Assembly: GCF_900129235.1 (NCBI RefSeq) | Contig: NZ_FQUV01000002.1 | Span: 372,001-436,000, forward strand | DNA length: 64,000 nucleotides | Direction of reading: 5' to 3' | Origin: Litoreibacter ascidiaceicola | Lineage (GTDB): Bacteria; Pseudomonadota; Alphaproteobacteria; Rhodobacterales; Rhodobacteraceae | In this document: positions 51,229-60,293 of the stretch, piece after piece | Layout: each line of letters opens with the position of its first letter | How positions within the stretch are numbered: position 1 is the stretch's first letter | Notes under the pieces: model-generated | The model's database searches: none | What the model was told of the DNA's origin: nothing | The model's input: only the letters and a program-made list of their open reading frames with translations | Made by a program: the position numbers and the translations under genes

Positions 51229-52505
51229 TGACAGTTGCTTCCAAAATTGCGGCCGACCCGCGCCTAGACGGCTTGACGGTTCCGGCAGGTGGCTGGCCGA
51301 CAGCCGCGCGGTCCAGTGCATTGATGCGTTTGCAGACAATGGGCTTGCCCGTAAAGCGTGATGAATACTGGCGCTACACTGATCCTTCGGCTTTGGTCTG
51401 TGAGGCTCCGTTGCCTTGCGATCCGTTGCAAACCAGCACACCGATTTTCGGGACGGTCGACAAAACGCGCCTCGTTTTCGTGGATGGTGTGTTTGACGCG
51501 GATCAATCCGATGCCCCTGAATTGGCCGGCGTGGAAATCACGCGCTTGTTCGAAGTGAATGATCTGGATTTGCATTGGGCGCAGGGCCTTTACGGCAAAC
51601 TTGAAGAGGCGGGGCAAAGCCCTGTCGCGCGCCCATTGGCCGCTCTGAACACCGCGCAGGCGACCGAAGGTATGTTGGTGCGTGTCACCGGTAAGCCGGA
51701 AAAGCCTTTGCACATCTCCTACCGGCAATCCTCCAAAACGTCCGAAGCGATCTTGCATCATGTGATCAAGGTCGAAGCGGGCGCAGAATTGACGCTGCTG
51801 GAAACCGGAACTCCGGGCGCACGCAGCAACGTCGTTCTTGAGGTCGATATTGCCGATGGCGGCACACTACACCACGTACGCCCGCAAGGTCGGGCGCATG
51901 GACGTCATGTCGCGACACATCTTTTTGCCCGCGTTGCAACCGAGGCGACCTTGAAGTCCTTTACGCTGTCGCTCAACGGGCAGCTGACCCGCAACGAGAT
52001 CGTCACCGAAATCGTTGGCGATGACGCGGCAGTGCATGTTGGCGGTGCTTGTGTCGGTGACGGCGACGCGTTCCATCACGATGACACGGTTTTTATCACC
52101 CATGACGCGGTGAACTGCGAAAGCCGTCAGGTGTTCAAAAAGGTGCTGCGCAACGGGGCCACTGGTGTGTTCCAAGGCAAGATTCTTGTGAAAGCAGGGG
52201 CGCAGAAAACCGACGGCTACCAGATCAGCCAAGCCCTGTTGCTGGATGGCGATAGCCAGTTCCTTGCAAAGCCGGAACTGGAAATCTACGCGGATGACGT
52301 TGCTTGCTCTCACGGGTCGACCTCTGGCGCGATTGACGAGGATGCGATGTTCTATCTCCGCTCGCGTGGTGTGCCAGAGAAGGAGGCCCAGAACTTGTTG
52401 GTCATTGCTTTCCTTGGCGAGGCGTTGGACGAGATCGAGAACGAAGACTTGGCCGCAGACCTGCAAAGCCGTCTTGAGGCGTGGTTCTCGCGGCACAGCA
52501 CCTAA
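51228..52505 (+). CDS. sufD: Fe-S cluster assembly protein SufD
   Basis: SufD is a SufB-like subunit of the scaffold complex. The 425 residues start at the ATG overlapping the sufC stop. The C-terminal beta-helix core carries the conserved ILVKAGAQKTDGYQISQALLL and the DDVACSHGSTSG motif with its cysteine/histidine pair, followed by MFYLRSRGVPEKEAQNLLV as in SufB. Four bases separate it from the next gene. Confidence 0.96.
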   Translation: MTVASKIAADPRLDGLTVPAGGWPTAARSSALMRLQTMGLPVKRDEYWRYTDPSALVCEAPLPCDPLQTSTPIFGTVDKTRLVFVDGVFDADQSDAPELAGVEITRLFEVNDLDLHWAQGLYGKLEEAGQSPVARPLAALNTAQATEGMLVRVTGKPEKPLHISYRQSSKTSEAILHHVIKVEAGAELTLLETGTPGARSNVVLEVDIADGGTLHHVRPQGRAHGRHVATHLFARVATEATLKSFTLSLNGQLTRNEIVTEIVGDDAAVHVGGACVGDGDAFHHDDTVFITHDAVNCESRQVFKKVLRNGATGVFQGKILVKAGAQKTDGYQISQALLLDGDSQFLAKPELEIYADDVACSHGSTSGAIDEDAMFYLRSRGVPEKEAQNLLVIAFLGEALDEIENEDLAADLQSRLEAWFSRHST

Positions 52506-52508
52506 GCG

Positions 52509-52997
52509 ATGTCGACGGCACAAGCCATATTCCGCAGCTACCGCGCCCCGCGTGCGGTCGCGCGGGACTTTCGCGCGGCGGGGGCTGATGAGGCCACAGG
52601 GCTGGGGTGGTTGTTTGCCGCCTGCATCCTGTTCTTCATCGCACAGTTGCCCGGCTTGTCGCGCACGTCGCATCTCAGCGACGGGGAGATGCCGTTATTT
52701 GGTTTGGCGCTTGGTACGTTTTTCGGGACGATGCTGTTGGCTCCAATTCTCTTTTACGTCTTGGCCAGCCTCAGCCATTTCATGGCAAATGCGCTCGGAG
52801 GGCAGGGGAGCATCACTGACGCGCGCTTGGCGATGTTTTGGGGGCTGCTTGCCTCTGCCCCTGTCGTTTTGTTCCAAGGGCTTGTGGCCGCGCTGATCGG
52901 GCCAGGGCAACAAGCCACACTTGTGGCTCTTGCGTCTTTTATGGTTTTTCTTTGGGTCTGGCTGAATAGCCTGATCGAGCTGGAAGGCGCACCCTGA
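52509..52997 (+). CDS. YIP1-family membrane protein, first copy
   Basis: The 162-residue protein has about four to five hydrophobic helices and resembles the YIP1 domain family (LASLSHFMANALGGQG after a hydrophobic span). These integral membrane proteins have no known bacterial function. It is four bases from sufD and coupled to the next gene. Confidence 0.75.
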   Translation: MSTAQAIFRSYRAPRAVARDFRAAGADEATGLGWLFAACILFFIAQLPGLSRTSHLSDGEMPLFGLALGTFFGTMLLAPILFYVLASLSHFMANALGGQGSITDARLAMFWGLLASAPVVLFQGLVAALIGPGQQATLVALASFMVFLWVWLNSLIELEGAP

Positions 52998-53593
52998 TGT
53001 TTTCATTCCTACTGAACCTCGTCGGCCAAACTTTGCGCCGACCGAAACGCGCCGCGGAAACTGTGCTTGCACTTGATCTGGATCGCAACGCGCTTTGGTC
53101 CGCGCTTGGATTGGTGTCAGTCGTCTCGGTGCTGTTTACCGAGTTCACGATGCTGTTTGTCCCGTCCGAGATGATCGTTGAAGATGGACCGTTTCCAAGC
53201 AGCCCGCTTCTGCTCGGGCTGGTGATCTGGGGCTTGTTGGTCGTTTCGGTGTTCATCACTCACTATATTGGCCGTGCCTTCGACGGTCGTGGTGAGTTAA
53301 AAGACAGCTTGAAAACCGTAATCTGGATGCAGGTCGTTCTGTTGGCCTTACAGGTCGTGCAGATCGCGCTTTTCCTGATCTCTCCGGTGATTGCGATCCT
53401 GTTTGGCTGGGTCGGCGCGCTGTATGTGTTTTATATTTTTCTCGAGTTTGTACGGGCATTGCATGGGTTCCGATCGCTGGGATTGGTCTTGGCCGGGGCT
53501 GTTGTTTCCCTGATCGGTTTGATGTTCGGCATTGCGCTGGCGATAGGCCTGATTGCAGGAATTTTCGGATTGGAGTTGGGTGCAAATGTATGA
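52997..53593 (+). CDS. YIP1-family membrane protein, second copy
   Basis: The 198-residue protein begins at an ATG overlapping the previous stop (TGATG). It has about five hydrophobic helices and the YIP1-like LRRPKRAAETVLAL start and THYIGRAFDGRGELKDSLK loop. The sufS start overlaps its last eight bases. It is paralogous in type, but not closely similar in sequence, to the first copy. Confidence 0.75.
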   Translation: MFSFLLNLVGQTLRRPKRAAETVLALDLDRNALWSALGLVSVVSVLFTEFTMLFVPSEMIVEDGPFPSSPLLLGLVIWGLLVVSVFITHYIGRAFDGRGELKDSLKTVIWMQVVLLALQVVQIALFLISPVIAILFGWVGALYVFYIFLEFVRALHGFRSLGLVLAGAVVSLIGLMFGIALAIGLIAGIFGLELGANV

Positions 53594-54806
53594 CGTCCAG
53601 AAAATAAGGGCAGACTTCCCCATCCTGAGCCGGACGGTGAATGACAAGCCGTTGGTCTATCTCGACAACGGGGCATCGGCGCAAAAACCGAAAGTTGTGA
53701 TCGACGCAATCAACCAAGCTTATGCCCATGAATACGCGAATGTTCACAGAGGCTTGCACTATCTGTCCAATCTGGCGACGGACAAATACGAGGCTGTGCG
53801 CGGCAAAGTCGCGTCGTTCTTGGGGGCGAAGTCCGAGGACGAAATCATCTTCAATTCCGGAACCACCGAGGGCATCAATATGGTGGCCTACGGATGGGCA
53901 GCACCTCGTATGGAAGCCGGTGACGAGATCATCCTGAGCGTGATGGAGCACCACGCAAACATCGTTCCTTGGCATTTTCTGCGTGAACGCCAAGGTGTGA
54001 AACTGGTCTGGGTCGATGTGGACACAAACGGAGATCTTGACCCGCAAAAGGTGATCGACGCGATCACCCCGCGCACCAAACTGATCGCCGTCACACATAT
54101 GTCCAACGTGTTGGGCACGGTGGTCGACGTGAAAACCATCTGTGACGGGGCGCATGCACGCGGTGTTCCCGTGCTGGTGGACGGCTCCCAAGCTGCGGTT
54201 CATATGCCCGTTAACGTCGCTGATCTGGGCTGCGACTTCTATCCTGTCACCGGTCACAAACTCTATGGTCCGTCGGGCTCTGGCGCGATCTATGTGAAGT
54301 CCGAACGGATGGCCGAGATGCAGCCGTTTATCGGCGGTGGCGATATGATCCGCGACGTCCATAAAGACGAAGTGATCTACAATGACGCCCCGATGAAATT
54401 CGAGGCTGGAACCCCCGGAATTGTCCAGATGATCGGTATGGGGGTCGCGCTTGACTACATGACGGGGATTGGCATGGACAACATTGCCGCCCACGAACGC
54501 ACCTTGCGGGACTACGCGCGCTCGCGGCTGGATGGGTTGAACTGGCTGAACGTGCAGGGGCAGTCGGCAGGTAAGGGCGCTATCTTCTCATTCACCTTGG
54601 ACGGAGCGGCCCATGCTCATGACATCTCGACCGTCCTGGACAAAAAAGGTGTCGCGGTTCGGGCTGGCCAGCATTGCGCGCAACCTTTGATGGAGCATTT
54701 GGGGCTTACGGCCACCTGCCGCGCGTCTTTTGCGATGTACAACACGCAAGCCGAGGTCGATGCGCTGGTTGATGCGTTAGAGCTGTGCCACGAGCTGTTT
54801 GCCTGA
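53586..54806 (+). CDS. sufS: Cysteine desulfurase SufS
   Basis: SufS removes sulfur from cysteine for the Suf scaffold. The 406 residues match the family. The PLP lysine is Lys225 in TGHKLYGPSG, the catalytic cysteine is Cys364 in RAGQHCAQPLM, and the nucleotide HHAN motif EHHANIVPW is kept. The ATG at 53586 overlaps the second YIP1 gene by eight bases. It ends the operon; no sufE, sufA or sufT follows. Confidence 0.96.
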   Translation: MYDVQKIRADFPILSRTVNDKPLVYLDNGASAQKPKVVIDAINQAYAHEYANVHRGLHYLSNLATDKYEAVRGKVASFLGAKSEDEIIFNSGTTEGINMVAYGWAAPRMEAGDEIILSVMEHHANIVPWHFLRERQGVKLVWVDVDTNGDLDPQKVIDAITPRTKLIAVTHMSNVLGTVVDVKTICDGAHARGVPVLVDGSQAAVHMPVNVADLGCDFYPVTGHKLYGPSGSGAIYVKSERMAEMQPFIGGGDMIRDVHKDEVIYNDAPMKFEAGTPGIVQMIGMGVALDYMTGIGMDNIAAHERTLRDYARSRLDGLNWLNVQGQSAGKGAIFSFTLDGAAHAHDISTVLDKKGVAVRAGQHCAQPLMEHLGLTATCRASFAMYNTQAEVDALVDALELCHELFA

Positions 54807-54878
54807 TTTGACCCCAAGCCGAAGAAGTTCTTATTTGGCGTTGCGGCAGCTCGAACGCGCTTGTATAGCCATGCGCAG

Positions 54879-54955
<77 letters not shown>

Positions 54956-55041
54956 TTTTCATCAACTGTCACTCGGACGTAGTTTTTTGTCAGCGCTCCA
55001 ACGCGGATCGGGATATTCAAAGCTAGATGCTTCGCATAAAA

Positions 55042-55069
55042 AAAGCCGCCCTCACGCGAGGCCGGCTTT
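55042..55069 (-). terminator. Rho-independent terminator of the DUF882 gene
   Basis: On the minus strand, AAAGCCG and CGGCTTT pair with a G/C-rich inner stem and continue into seven T (55044 down to 55038). It lies 27 bases past the DUF882 stop. Confidence 0.8.
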
Positions 55070-55095
55070 GTAGAGCAGATGCGGGTAGCTTTAAT

Positions 55096-55665
55096 CTACC
55101 GGCCCCAAGACCGAACAGGACCGCAATCCATGTGGACAAAGTTGGAGCTGGAATAACGGCCTACACCACCAGCCGAACACGATGCAGCAGCACGTGAAAT
55201 CTGGCCAACTGACCGTGAAGACAGGCGCAGATCGGCAGCCTGACCCTTCATGTGTAGGGAATTCTTGGCAACACCACGCGAGCGGGACCGCAACATCGCA
55301 TTGGTTTTAGGGGAGCGGTAGCCAGACAGCAGCATGTAGGGCTCGGAAATACCCATCAAATTGTGGGAGGCGGTCATGATGTCGATTGTGCGGGTGTCCA
55401 TGTTGATGGAGCTGTTCTGCCGCCAGTCACGCATGAAATAATTGATCTCTTTCAGGGACTCTTTGATGTATTCGCCTTCGATCCAGTAGATCATGTCGAT
55501 CTTCTCACCGGTGCGGCCTGAATACATTTTCAGGCGACGGACATCACCTGCGCCTTTGAGGAAACCGAAAGCTTTGGAGTAGACTGGTGCAGCCGTAAGT
55601 GTCGTTGCTGCGAATGCGCCCAAGATTGCACGCCGCGTGATTAATGCGGATTTGGTATTGCTCAT
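55096..55665 (-). CDS. DUF882 (YcbK-type, M15-like) peptidase, Tat-exported
   Basis: The 189-residue protein has a twin-arginine signal (LITRRAILGAFAATTLTAAP). The zinc-peptidase motifs are SLHMKGQAADLR and NFVHMDCGPVRSW, giving the HxxGxAxD and later His expected for M15-like D,D- or L,D-carboxypeptidases. The ATG at 55665 excludes a longer non-conserved frame. A divergent L,D-transpeptidase gene lies across the gap, as in the E. coli ycbB-ycbK pair, so a peptidoglycan remodelling role is likely. Confidence 0.88.
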   Translation of the reverse strand: MSNTKSALITRRAILGAFAATTLTAAPVYSKAFGFLKGAGDVRRLKMYSGRTGEKIDMIYWIEGEYIKESLKEINYFMRDWRQNSSINMDTRTIDIMTASHNLMGISEPYMLLSGYRSPKTNAMLRSRSRGVAKNSLHMKGQAADLRLSSRSVGQISRAAASCSAGGVGRYSSSNFVHMDCGPVRSWGR

Positions 55666-55994
55666 GGTTATTGCCTGTCCCGTAGTTACCCTAGACCGCT
55701 GCCACGGCCGTCGTCTTTTTTGGTCCCCAGATGGGAACCCTATGCCACACCTTGATTCTTTTACCAAGTACACTCTGAAAGAGAGGCATTAATAAGGTGG
55801 AAATAGGCGAAATTTTGCGCATCTGTCTTTGCGCTGCATCAAGTCATAAGACTGCCCAACAAGGACCCAAACGGTGACCTTATCGCAACGTGGCAAAAAA
55901 AAGGCAGCTTTTCCTCTGGATTGTGAATGGACTCTCGGAGGGTGCTGAAATGTAGTCTGACGAAATTGTTTTTTGTATTTTGAGGTAAACTGCC
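55666..55994. other. Divergent intergenic region between DUF882 and L,D-transpeptidase genes
   Basis: The 329 bases hold no convincing ORF. It must contain the two divergent promoters; no clear sigma site was seen by eye. A run of eight A (55897-55904 region) and a TTGTTTTTTGTATTTTGAGG stretch just before the L,D-transpeptidase ATG are the notable features. Confidence 0.5.
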
Positions 55995-57608
55995 ATGACC
56001 CTTTCTCCGACCAGACGCTCGACGATGAAGCTGATAGCCGCGGGCGCGGTTGGATTCGTCTTGCCAAATTTCGTTGGGGCAAGCCGTGCAGATGCTGCGG
56101 TAACGGCGCTCAAGCAAGCGATTGCCGAAGCCGCCGCCAAAGATGAGGCGCTGTCCGCTTTCTACCGCGAACGAAACTACAAGCCGGTATTCGTTGGGAA
56201 CGGGGACGGACGTCGCCGTGGAGCCTTGCTCAAAGCGCTTGCTTCTGCTGGCGATCACGGTTTGCCAATAGGGGCCTATGACGCCGCTGGCCTGAAGGCC
56301 GCGATGAAAGCTGCGAAAACACCAAGTGATCGTGGTCGCGTAGAAGTGATGGCCGCAACCCGGATGCTGGATTATGCAGATCACCTGCGGTCCGGTGTCC
56401 TGACCCCGCGCCGCATTGATAGCCTGTTGGTGATGGATGTGCCTCGCTACGACCGCGCGTCCACCATCGACGCATTCTCCAAATCAAACCCCGCCGCGTT
56501 TCTGAAAAAGATGGCTCCGCGCAAACCGGAATATGTCCGCTTGCAAAAGGAAAAACTTCAGTTGGAGAAACTGCTCGGCAAGGGCGGTTGGGGCGATAAG
56601 GTTCAGGCAAAATCTTTGAAGCCCGGTCAGTCCGGTGGCGCAGTTGTTCAGCTTCGCAACCGTTTGATCCGTATGGGATATATGCGAAAATCCGCGACGC
56701 AAAGCTATGATGTGAAGATGCAATCCGCGGTTCAAAAGTTCCAAATCAACCACGGGCTTTCACCAGATGGCGTTGCAGGTGCATCGACAATTGCGCAGGT
56801 CAACAAGGATGCGCAGGACCGCCTACAGCAGGTGCTGGTAGCAATGGAGCGTCAGCGTTGGAACAGTCGCCCGCTGGAGAAGAAACATGTTTGGGTAAAC
56901 ATTCCCGACTTCCACGTCGATATTATGAAAAACGGTAAGTCGACCTTCCGGTCGCGTGTGGTTGTGGGCAAGAACACCTCTGATCGCCGGACGCCGGAAT
57001 TTTCCGACACGATGGAGTTCATGATCATCAACCCAAGCTGGTATGTTCCGCGCTCGATCGTGACCAAAGAATATTTGCCACTGATGCAACGCAACAAAGG
57101 CGCTGCTGGCCAGCTTCAAATCATTGGTCGCAATGGCAAACCTGTCAGCCGCAGTTCGATCAACTTTTCGCAGTATAACGCGAAGAACTTCCCGTATTCG
57201 ATGAAACAACCCCCCTCGAAGGGCAACGCTTTGGGGTTGGTAAAGTTCATGTTCCCAAACAAGCACAACATCTATCTGCATGACACGCCGTCCAAGTCCT
57301 TGTTTGGCCGTGAGTCCCGGGCGTTTAGCCACGGGTGTATCCGCGTTCACAAGCCGTTCGACTTCGCCTATGCGCTGCTCGCCTCCCAGGAAAAGGACCC
57401 CGAAGGGTTCTTCCAATCTGCGCTGCGCACCAAGCGGGAACGCCGCGTTGACCTGCGTGAGCCGTTGCCGGTGCATATCGCGTATTACACGGCATGGGTC
57501 GACGCCAAGGGGCAGGCGCATTACCGCAATGACGTCTATAACCGCGACGCACAGATTTTCTCGGCGCTGAGCCGCGCCGGGGTTTCGCTGCGCTCGGTAG
57601 CAAGTTAA
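55995..57608 (+). CDS. L,D-transpeptidase (YcbB-like)
   Basis: The 537-residue protein is an exported peptidoglycan cross-linking enzyme. It starts with a signal with twin-Arg-like features (RRSTMKLIAAGAVGFVLP), followed by a variable domain, a peptidoglycan-binding domain near residues 215-270 (QSAVQKFQINHGLSPDGVAG), and the YkuD domain from about 295 with the catalytic SHGCIRVHKP, Cys448. The order PG-binding then YkuD is that of YcbB/LdtD. A terminator follows. Confidence 0.92.
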   Translation: MTLSPTRRSTMKLIAAGAVGFVLPNFVGASRADAAVTALKQAIAEAAAKDEALSAFYRERNYKPVFVGNGDGRRRGALLKALASAGDHGLPIGAYDAAGLKAAMKAAKTPSDRGRVEVMAATRMLDYADHLRSGVLTPRRIDSLLVMDVPRYDRASTIDAFSKSNPAAFLKKMAPRKPEYVRLQKEKLQLEKLLGKGGWGDKVQAKSLKPGQSGGAVVQLRNRLIRMGYMRKSATQSYDVKMQSAVQKFQINHGLSPDGVAGASTIAQVNKDAQDRLQQVLVAMERQRWNSRPLEKKHVWVNIPDFHVDIMKNGKSTFRSRVVVGKNTSDRRTPEFSDTMEFMIINPSWYVPRSIVTKEYLPLMQRNKGAAGQLQIIGRNGKPVSRSSINFSQYNAKNFPYSMKQPPSKGNALGLVKFMFPNKHNIYLHDTPSKSLFGRESRAFSHGCIRVHKPFDFAYALLASQEKDPEGFFQSALRTKRERRVDLREPLPVHIAYYTAWVDAKGQAHYRNDVYNRDAQIFSALSRAGVSLRSVAS

Positions 57609-57629
57609 ACCGATAACTACAGGTTTTCG

Positions 57630-57667
57630 GGCGCGTTGCGGGAGAACCGCAGCGCGCCTTTTCTTTT
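57630..57667 (+). terminator. Rho-independent terminator after the L,D-transpeptidase
   Basis: GGCGCGTTGCGG (57630-57641) pairs with CCGCAGCGCGCC (57647-57658) through one G-T pair, around a five-base loop. TTTTCTTTT follows. It sits between the L,D-transpeptidase stop and the lpxD start. Confidence 0.9.
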
Positions 57668-57680
57668 GTCGGAGCATGTC

Positions 57681-58745
57681 ATGACGGAATTTACCCTGAG
57701 CGAAATCGCGACAGCGTTGGGCGCTACGTTAGAAGGCGACGGCGAAATTCGCGTATCTGGCGCGGCTGAGCCAGCGTCGGCTGGTAAGCACCATTTGGCT
57801 TTGGCAATGGACCCGAAATACGGCGACGGGCTTGCACAAGGCGCAGCACAGGCCGCGATATTGTGGCAAGGGGCAGACTGGCAGGCGCTTGGGCTGAAGG
57901 CCGCAATCTTTGTGCCACGCCCGCGTTACGCGATGTCGGGCCTGACCACGTTGATGGACCCGGGCCCGGAAATCGAGCCGGGCATTCATCCCACCGCAGT
58001 TGTCCACCGAAGCGCAAAGATTGTGGATGGGGCGGCGGTTGGACCGTTCGTAGTGATCGGTCGCGACGTGACCATCGGGGCAGATGCCCGCATCGCGTCG
58101 CATGTCTCTATTGCGGAAGGATCAACTATTGGTCGCAATGCCCTGATATTGCAGGGAGTTCGAGTTGGTTCACGCGTTCATATCGGTGACAACTTCATAG
58201 CGCAGCCGGGCTGCGTAATTGGCTCTGACGGCTTTTCTTTCGTCACACCTGAAAAGAGCGGCGTTGAAAACGTGCGAAAGTCCCTAGGTGATCAGGGCGA
58301 GGCTGTACAACAAAGCTGGACGCGCATTCACTCGCTTGGCGGGGTTCGCATCGGCAACGACGTAGAGATCGGCGCGAACTGTGCAATCGACCGCGGCACG
58401 ATTCGCGATACCAGCATCGGGAACGGCACCAAGCTCGATAACCTCGTCCATATAGGGCATAATGTCCAAGTGGGCGACGATTGTCTGCTCTGCGGGCAGG
58501 TGGGAATTGCGGGCTCCTCGCGTATCGGGAACCGCGTCGTGATGGCAGGGCAATGCGGGGTGAACGATAACATTTTCGTCGGGGATGATGTTATTGCAGG
58601 CGGGGCCACCAAGATATTTACCAACGCACCTGCGGGGCGGGTTTTGCTGGGTTATCCAGCGGTAAAAATGGAAACCCATATCGAGATGCAAAAGTCCTTA
58701 AGACGACTCCCCCGGTTTATGAAGTCTTTGAAACAAGACAAATAG
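57681..58745 (+). CDS. lpxD: UDP-3-O-acyl-glucosamine N-acyltransferase
   Basis: LpxD adds the second acyl chain in lipid A synthesis. The 354 residues carry an N-terminal uridine-binding domain and a left-handed beta helix of hexapeptide repeats (VRIGNDVEIGANCAIDRG). The catalytic histidine lies in NLVHIGHNVQVGDD. The ATG at 57681 follows GGAG. In many genomes lpxD adjoins bamA and fabZ; here the next genes encode an acyl carrier protein and a ketoacyl synthase. Confidence 0.95.
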   Translation: MTEFTLSEIATALGATLEGDGEIRVSGAAEPASAGKHHLALAMDPKYGDGLAQGAAQAAILWQGADWQALGLKAAIFVPRPRYAMSGLTTLMDPGPEIEPGIHPTAVVHRSAKIVDGAAVGPFVVIGRDVTIGADARIASHVSIAEGSTIGRNALILQGVRVGSRVHIGDNFIAQPGCVIGSDGFSFVTPEKSGVENVRKSLGDQGEAVQQSWTRIHSLGGVRIGNDVEIGANCAIDRGTIRDTSIGNGTKLDNLVHIGHNVQVGDDCLLCGQVGIAGSSRIGNRVVMAGQCGVNDNIFVGDDVIAGGATKIFTNAPAGRVLLGYPAVKMETHIEMQKSLRRLPRFMKSLKQDK

Positions 58746-58811
58746 ATTGTAGTAAATCGCACCCCGAATGCTTAAATCTTCGGCAACGCGAATAAGACCG
58801 AGGGTAGCCTT

Positions 58812-59078
58812 ATGGCCGAGAGCGTCAAAGATCAGGTGATCGCCATCATTGCCGAACAAGCTGTTCTGGAGGTAGGCGACGTCAATATGGACGCCACGCT
58901 GGAAGATCTTGGGATCGATAGCTTGGGCCTCGTTGAAAGCATCTTTGCCATTGAGGAGGCGTTCGACATTTCGGTGCCGTTCAACGCAAACGACCCGTCC
59001 GCCAGCGAATTTGATATCTCGACAGTCAAGAGCATCGTCGGTGCTGTCGAAGGCCTCGTGGCGCAGCAGAAGACCTAG
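58812..59078 (+). CDS. Acyl carrier protein
   Basis: The 88-residue protein has the phosphopantetheine site GIDSLGLVES, with Ser37 as the attachment point. It is a second, specialised ACP, since it lies next to its own ketoacyl synthase and not in the fab gene cluster. Its acyl product is unknown; proximity to lpxD suggests a lipid-related role, by inference. Confidence 0.93.
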   Translation: MAESVKDQVIAIIAEQAVLEVGDVNMDATLEDLGIDSLGLVESIFAIEEAFDISVPFNANDPSASEFDISTVKSIVGAVEGLVAQQKT

Positions 59079-59081
59079 TGC

Positions 59082-60293
59082 GTGCATAGGGTCGTTATCA
59101 CGGGGCAGGGCACCATCAATGCTTTGGGGGCTGACGTCGCGCAAACGCTGGACGCGTTCAAGGCGGGGCGCTGCGGGATTGGCGCGCTGGACATTCGCGA
59201 CGTCGATCGTTTGGCAATCCAGATTGGCGGGCAGGTCAAGAATTACGACCCGAATGCTGAGTTCAACCGCCAGCAGATTGCCCTTTACGACCGCTTTACC
59301 CAGTTCTCCTTGCTTGCCGCGCGTGAAGCCATTGCACAGTCGGGGCTGACCTTCTCCGATCAATTGGCGGCGCAAGCCGGCGTTGTGTTGGGCACAGCGG
59401 GCGGCGGGATGAACACCCAAGACGAGAATTATCGCGCCGTCTACGAAGAGGGCAAAAACCGCGTCCACCCGTTTGTGGTGCCCAAACTGATGAACAACGC
59501 GGCAGCTGCACATCTGTCTATGCAGTACAATTTAAAGGGCCCGTCCTTTACGGTCGCCACGGCTTGTGCCTCCTCAAATCACGCGATGGGGTTGGCGTTT
59601 CAGTTCGTGCGGTCGGGTATGACCAAGGCGATGGTCACTGGCGGCTCCGAATCCATGCTGTGCTTTGGCGGTGTGAAGGCGTGGGAGGGCTTGCGGGTCA
59701 TGTCCAAAGACGCCTGCCGCCCGTTCTCGGCCAATCGCAACGGGATGGTGCAGGGCGAGGGGGCGGCGATCTTTGTCTTCGAGGAATACGAGCACGCCAA
59801 GGCCCGTGGCGCCGACATATTGGCCGAAGTCATCGGGTTTGCGATGTCATCGGATGCGGCCGATATCGTGATGCCGTCCAAGCAAGGGGCGGCGCGGGCG
59901 ATCTCGGGCGCGTTGACTGACGCAGGGCTTAACCCGTCCGACGTGGCCTATATCAACGCCCATGGCACGGGGACCGCGGCCAATGACAAAACCGAATGTG
60001 CCGCTGTGGCGGATGTGTTTGGTGCGCATGCGGATCGCTTGATGATGTCGTCCACCAAGTCGATGCATGGCCATGTGATCGGGGGAACAGGGGCGATCGA
60101 GCTGCTGGCCTGCATCATGGCGCTGCGTGAAGACGTCGTTGCCCCGACAATAAATTATGAAGAACCCGATCCGGAATGCGCCCTTGATGTCGTCCCGAAC
60201 GAGGCGCGCGATGCGAAGGTCGATGTTGCCTTGTCCAACGCGTTTGCCTTTGGCGGCATGAATGCGGTTCTGGCGCTGCGAAAACCTAACTGA
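59082..60293 (+). CDS. Beta-ketoacyl-ACP synthase (KAS II/FabF-like)
   Basis: The 403-residue condensing enzyme uses a GTG start three bases after the ACP stop. The catalytic triad is Cys162 in TACASSNHAMG, His in NAHGTGTAANDKTE and His in MHGHVIGGTGAIE. The sequence lies between FabF and polyketide-type synthases. With the ACP it forms a two-gene unit, likely a dedicated chain-elongation system. It is convergent, with an eight-base overlap, with the GlxA regulator. Confidence 0.9.
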   Translation: MHRVVITGQGTINALGADVAQTLDAFKAGRCGIGALDIRDVDRLAIQIGGQVKNYDPNAEFNRQQIALYDRFTQFSLLAAREAIAQSGLTFSDQLAAQAGVVLGTAGGGMNTQDENYRAVYEEGKNRVHPFVVPKLMNNAAAAHLSMQYNLKGPSFTVATACASSNHAMGLAFQFVRSGMTKAMVTGGSESMLCFGGVKAWEGLRVMSKDACRPFSANRNGMVQGEGAAIFVFEEYEHAKARGADILAEVIGFAMSSDAADIVMPSKQGAARAISGALTDAGLNPSDVAYINAHGTGTAANDKTECAAVADVFGAHADRLMMSSTKSMHGHVIGGTGAIELLACIMALREDVVAPTINYEEPDPECALDVVPNEARDAKVDVALSNAFAFGGMNAVLALRKPN

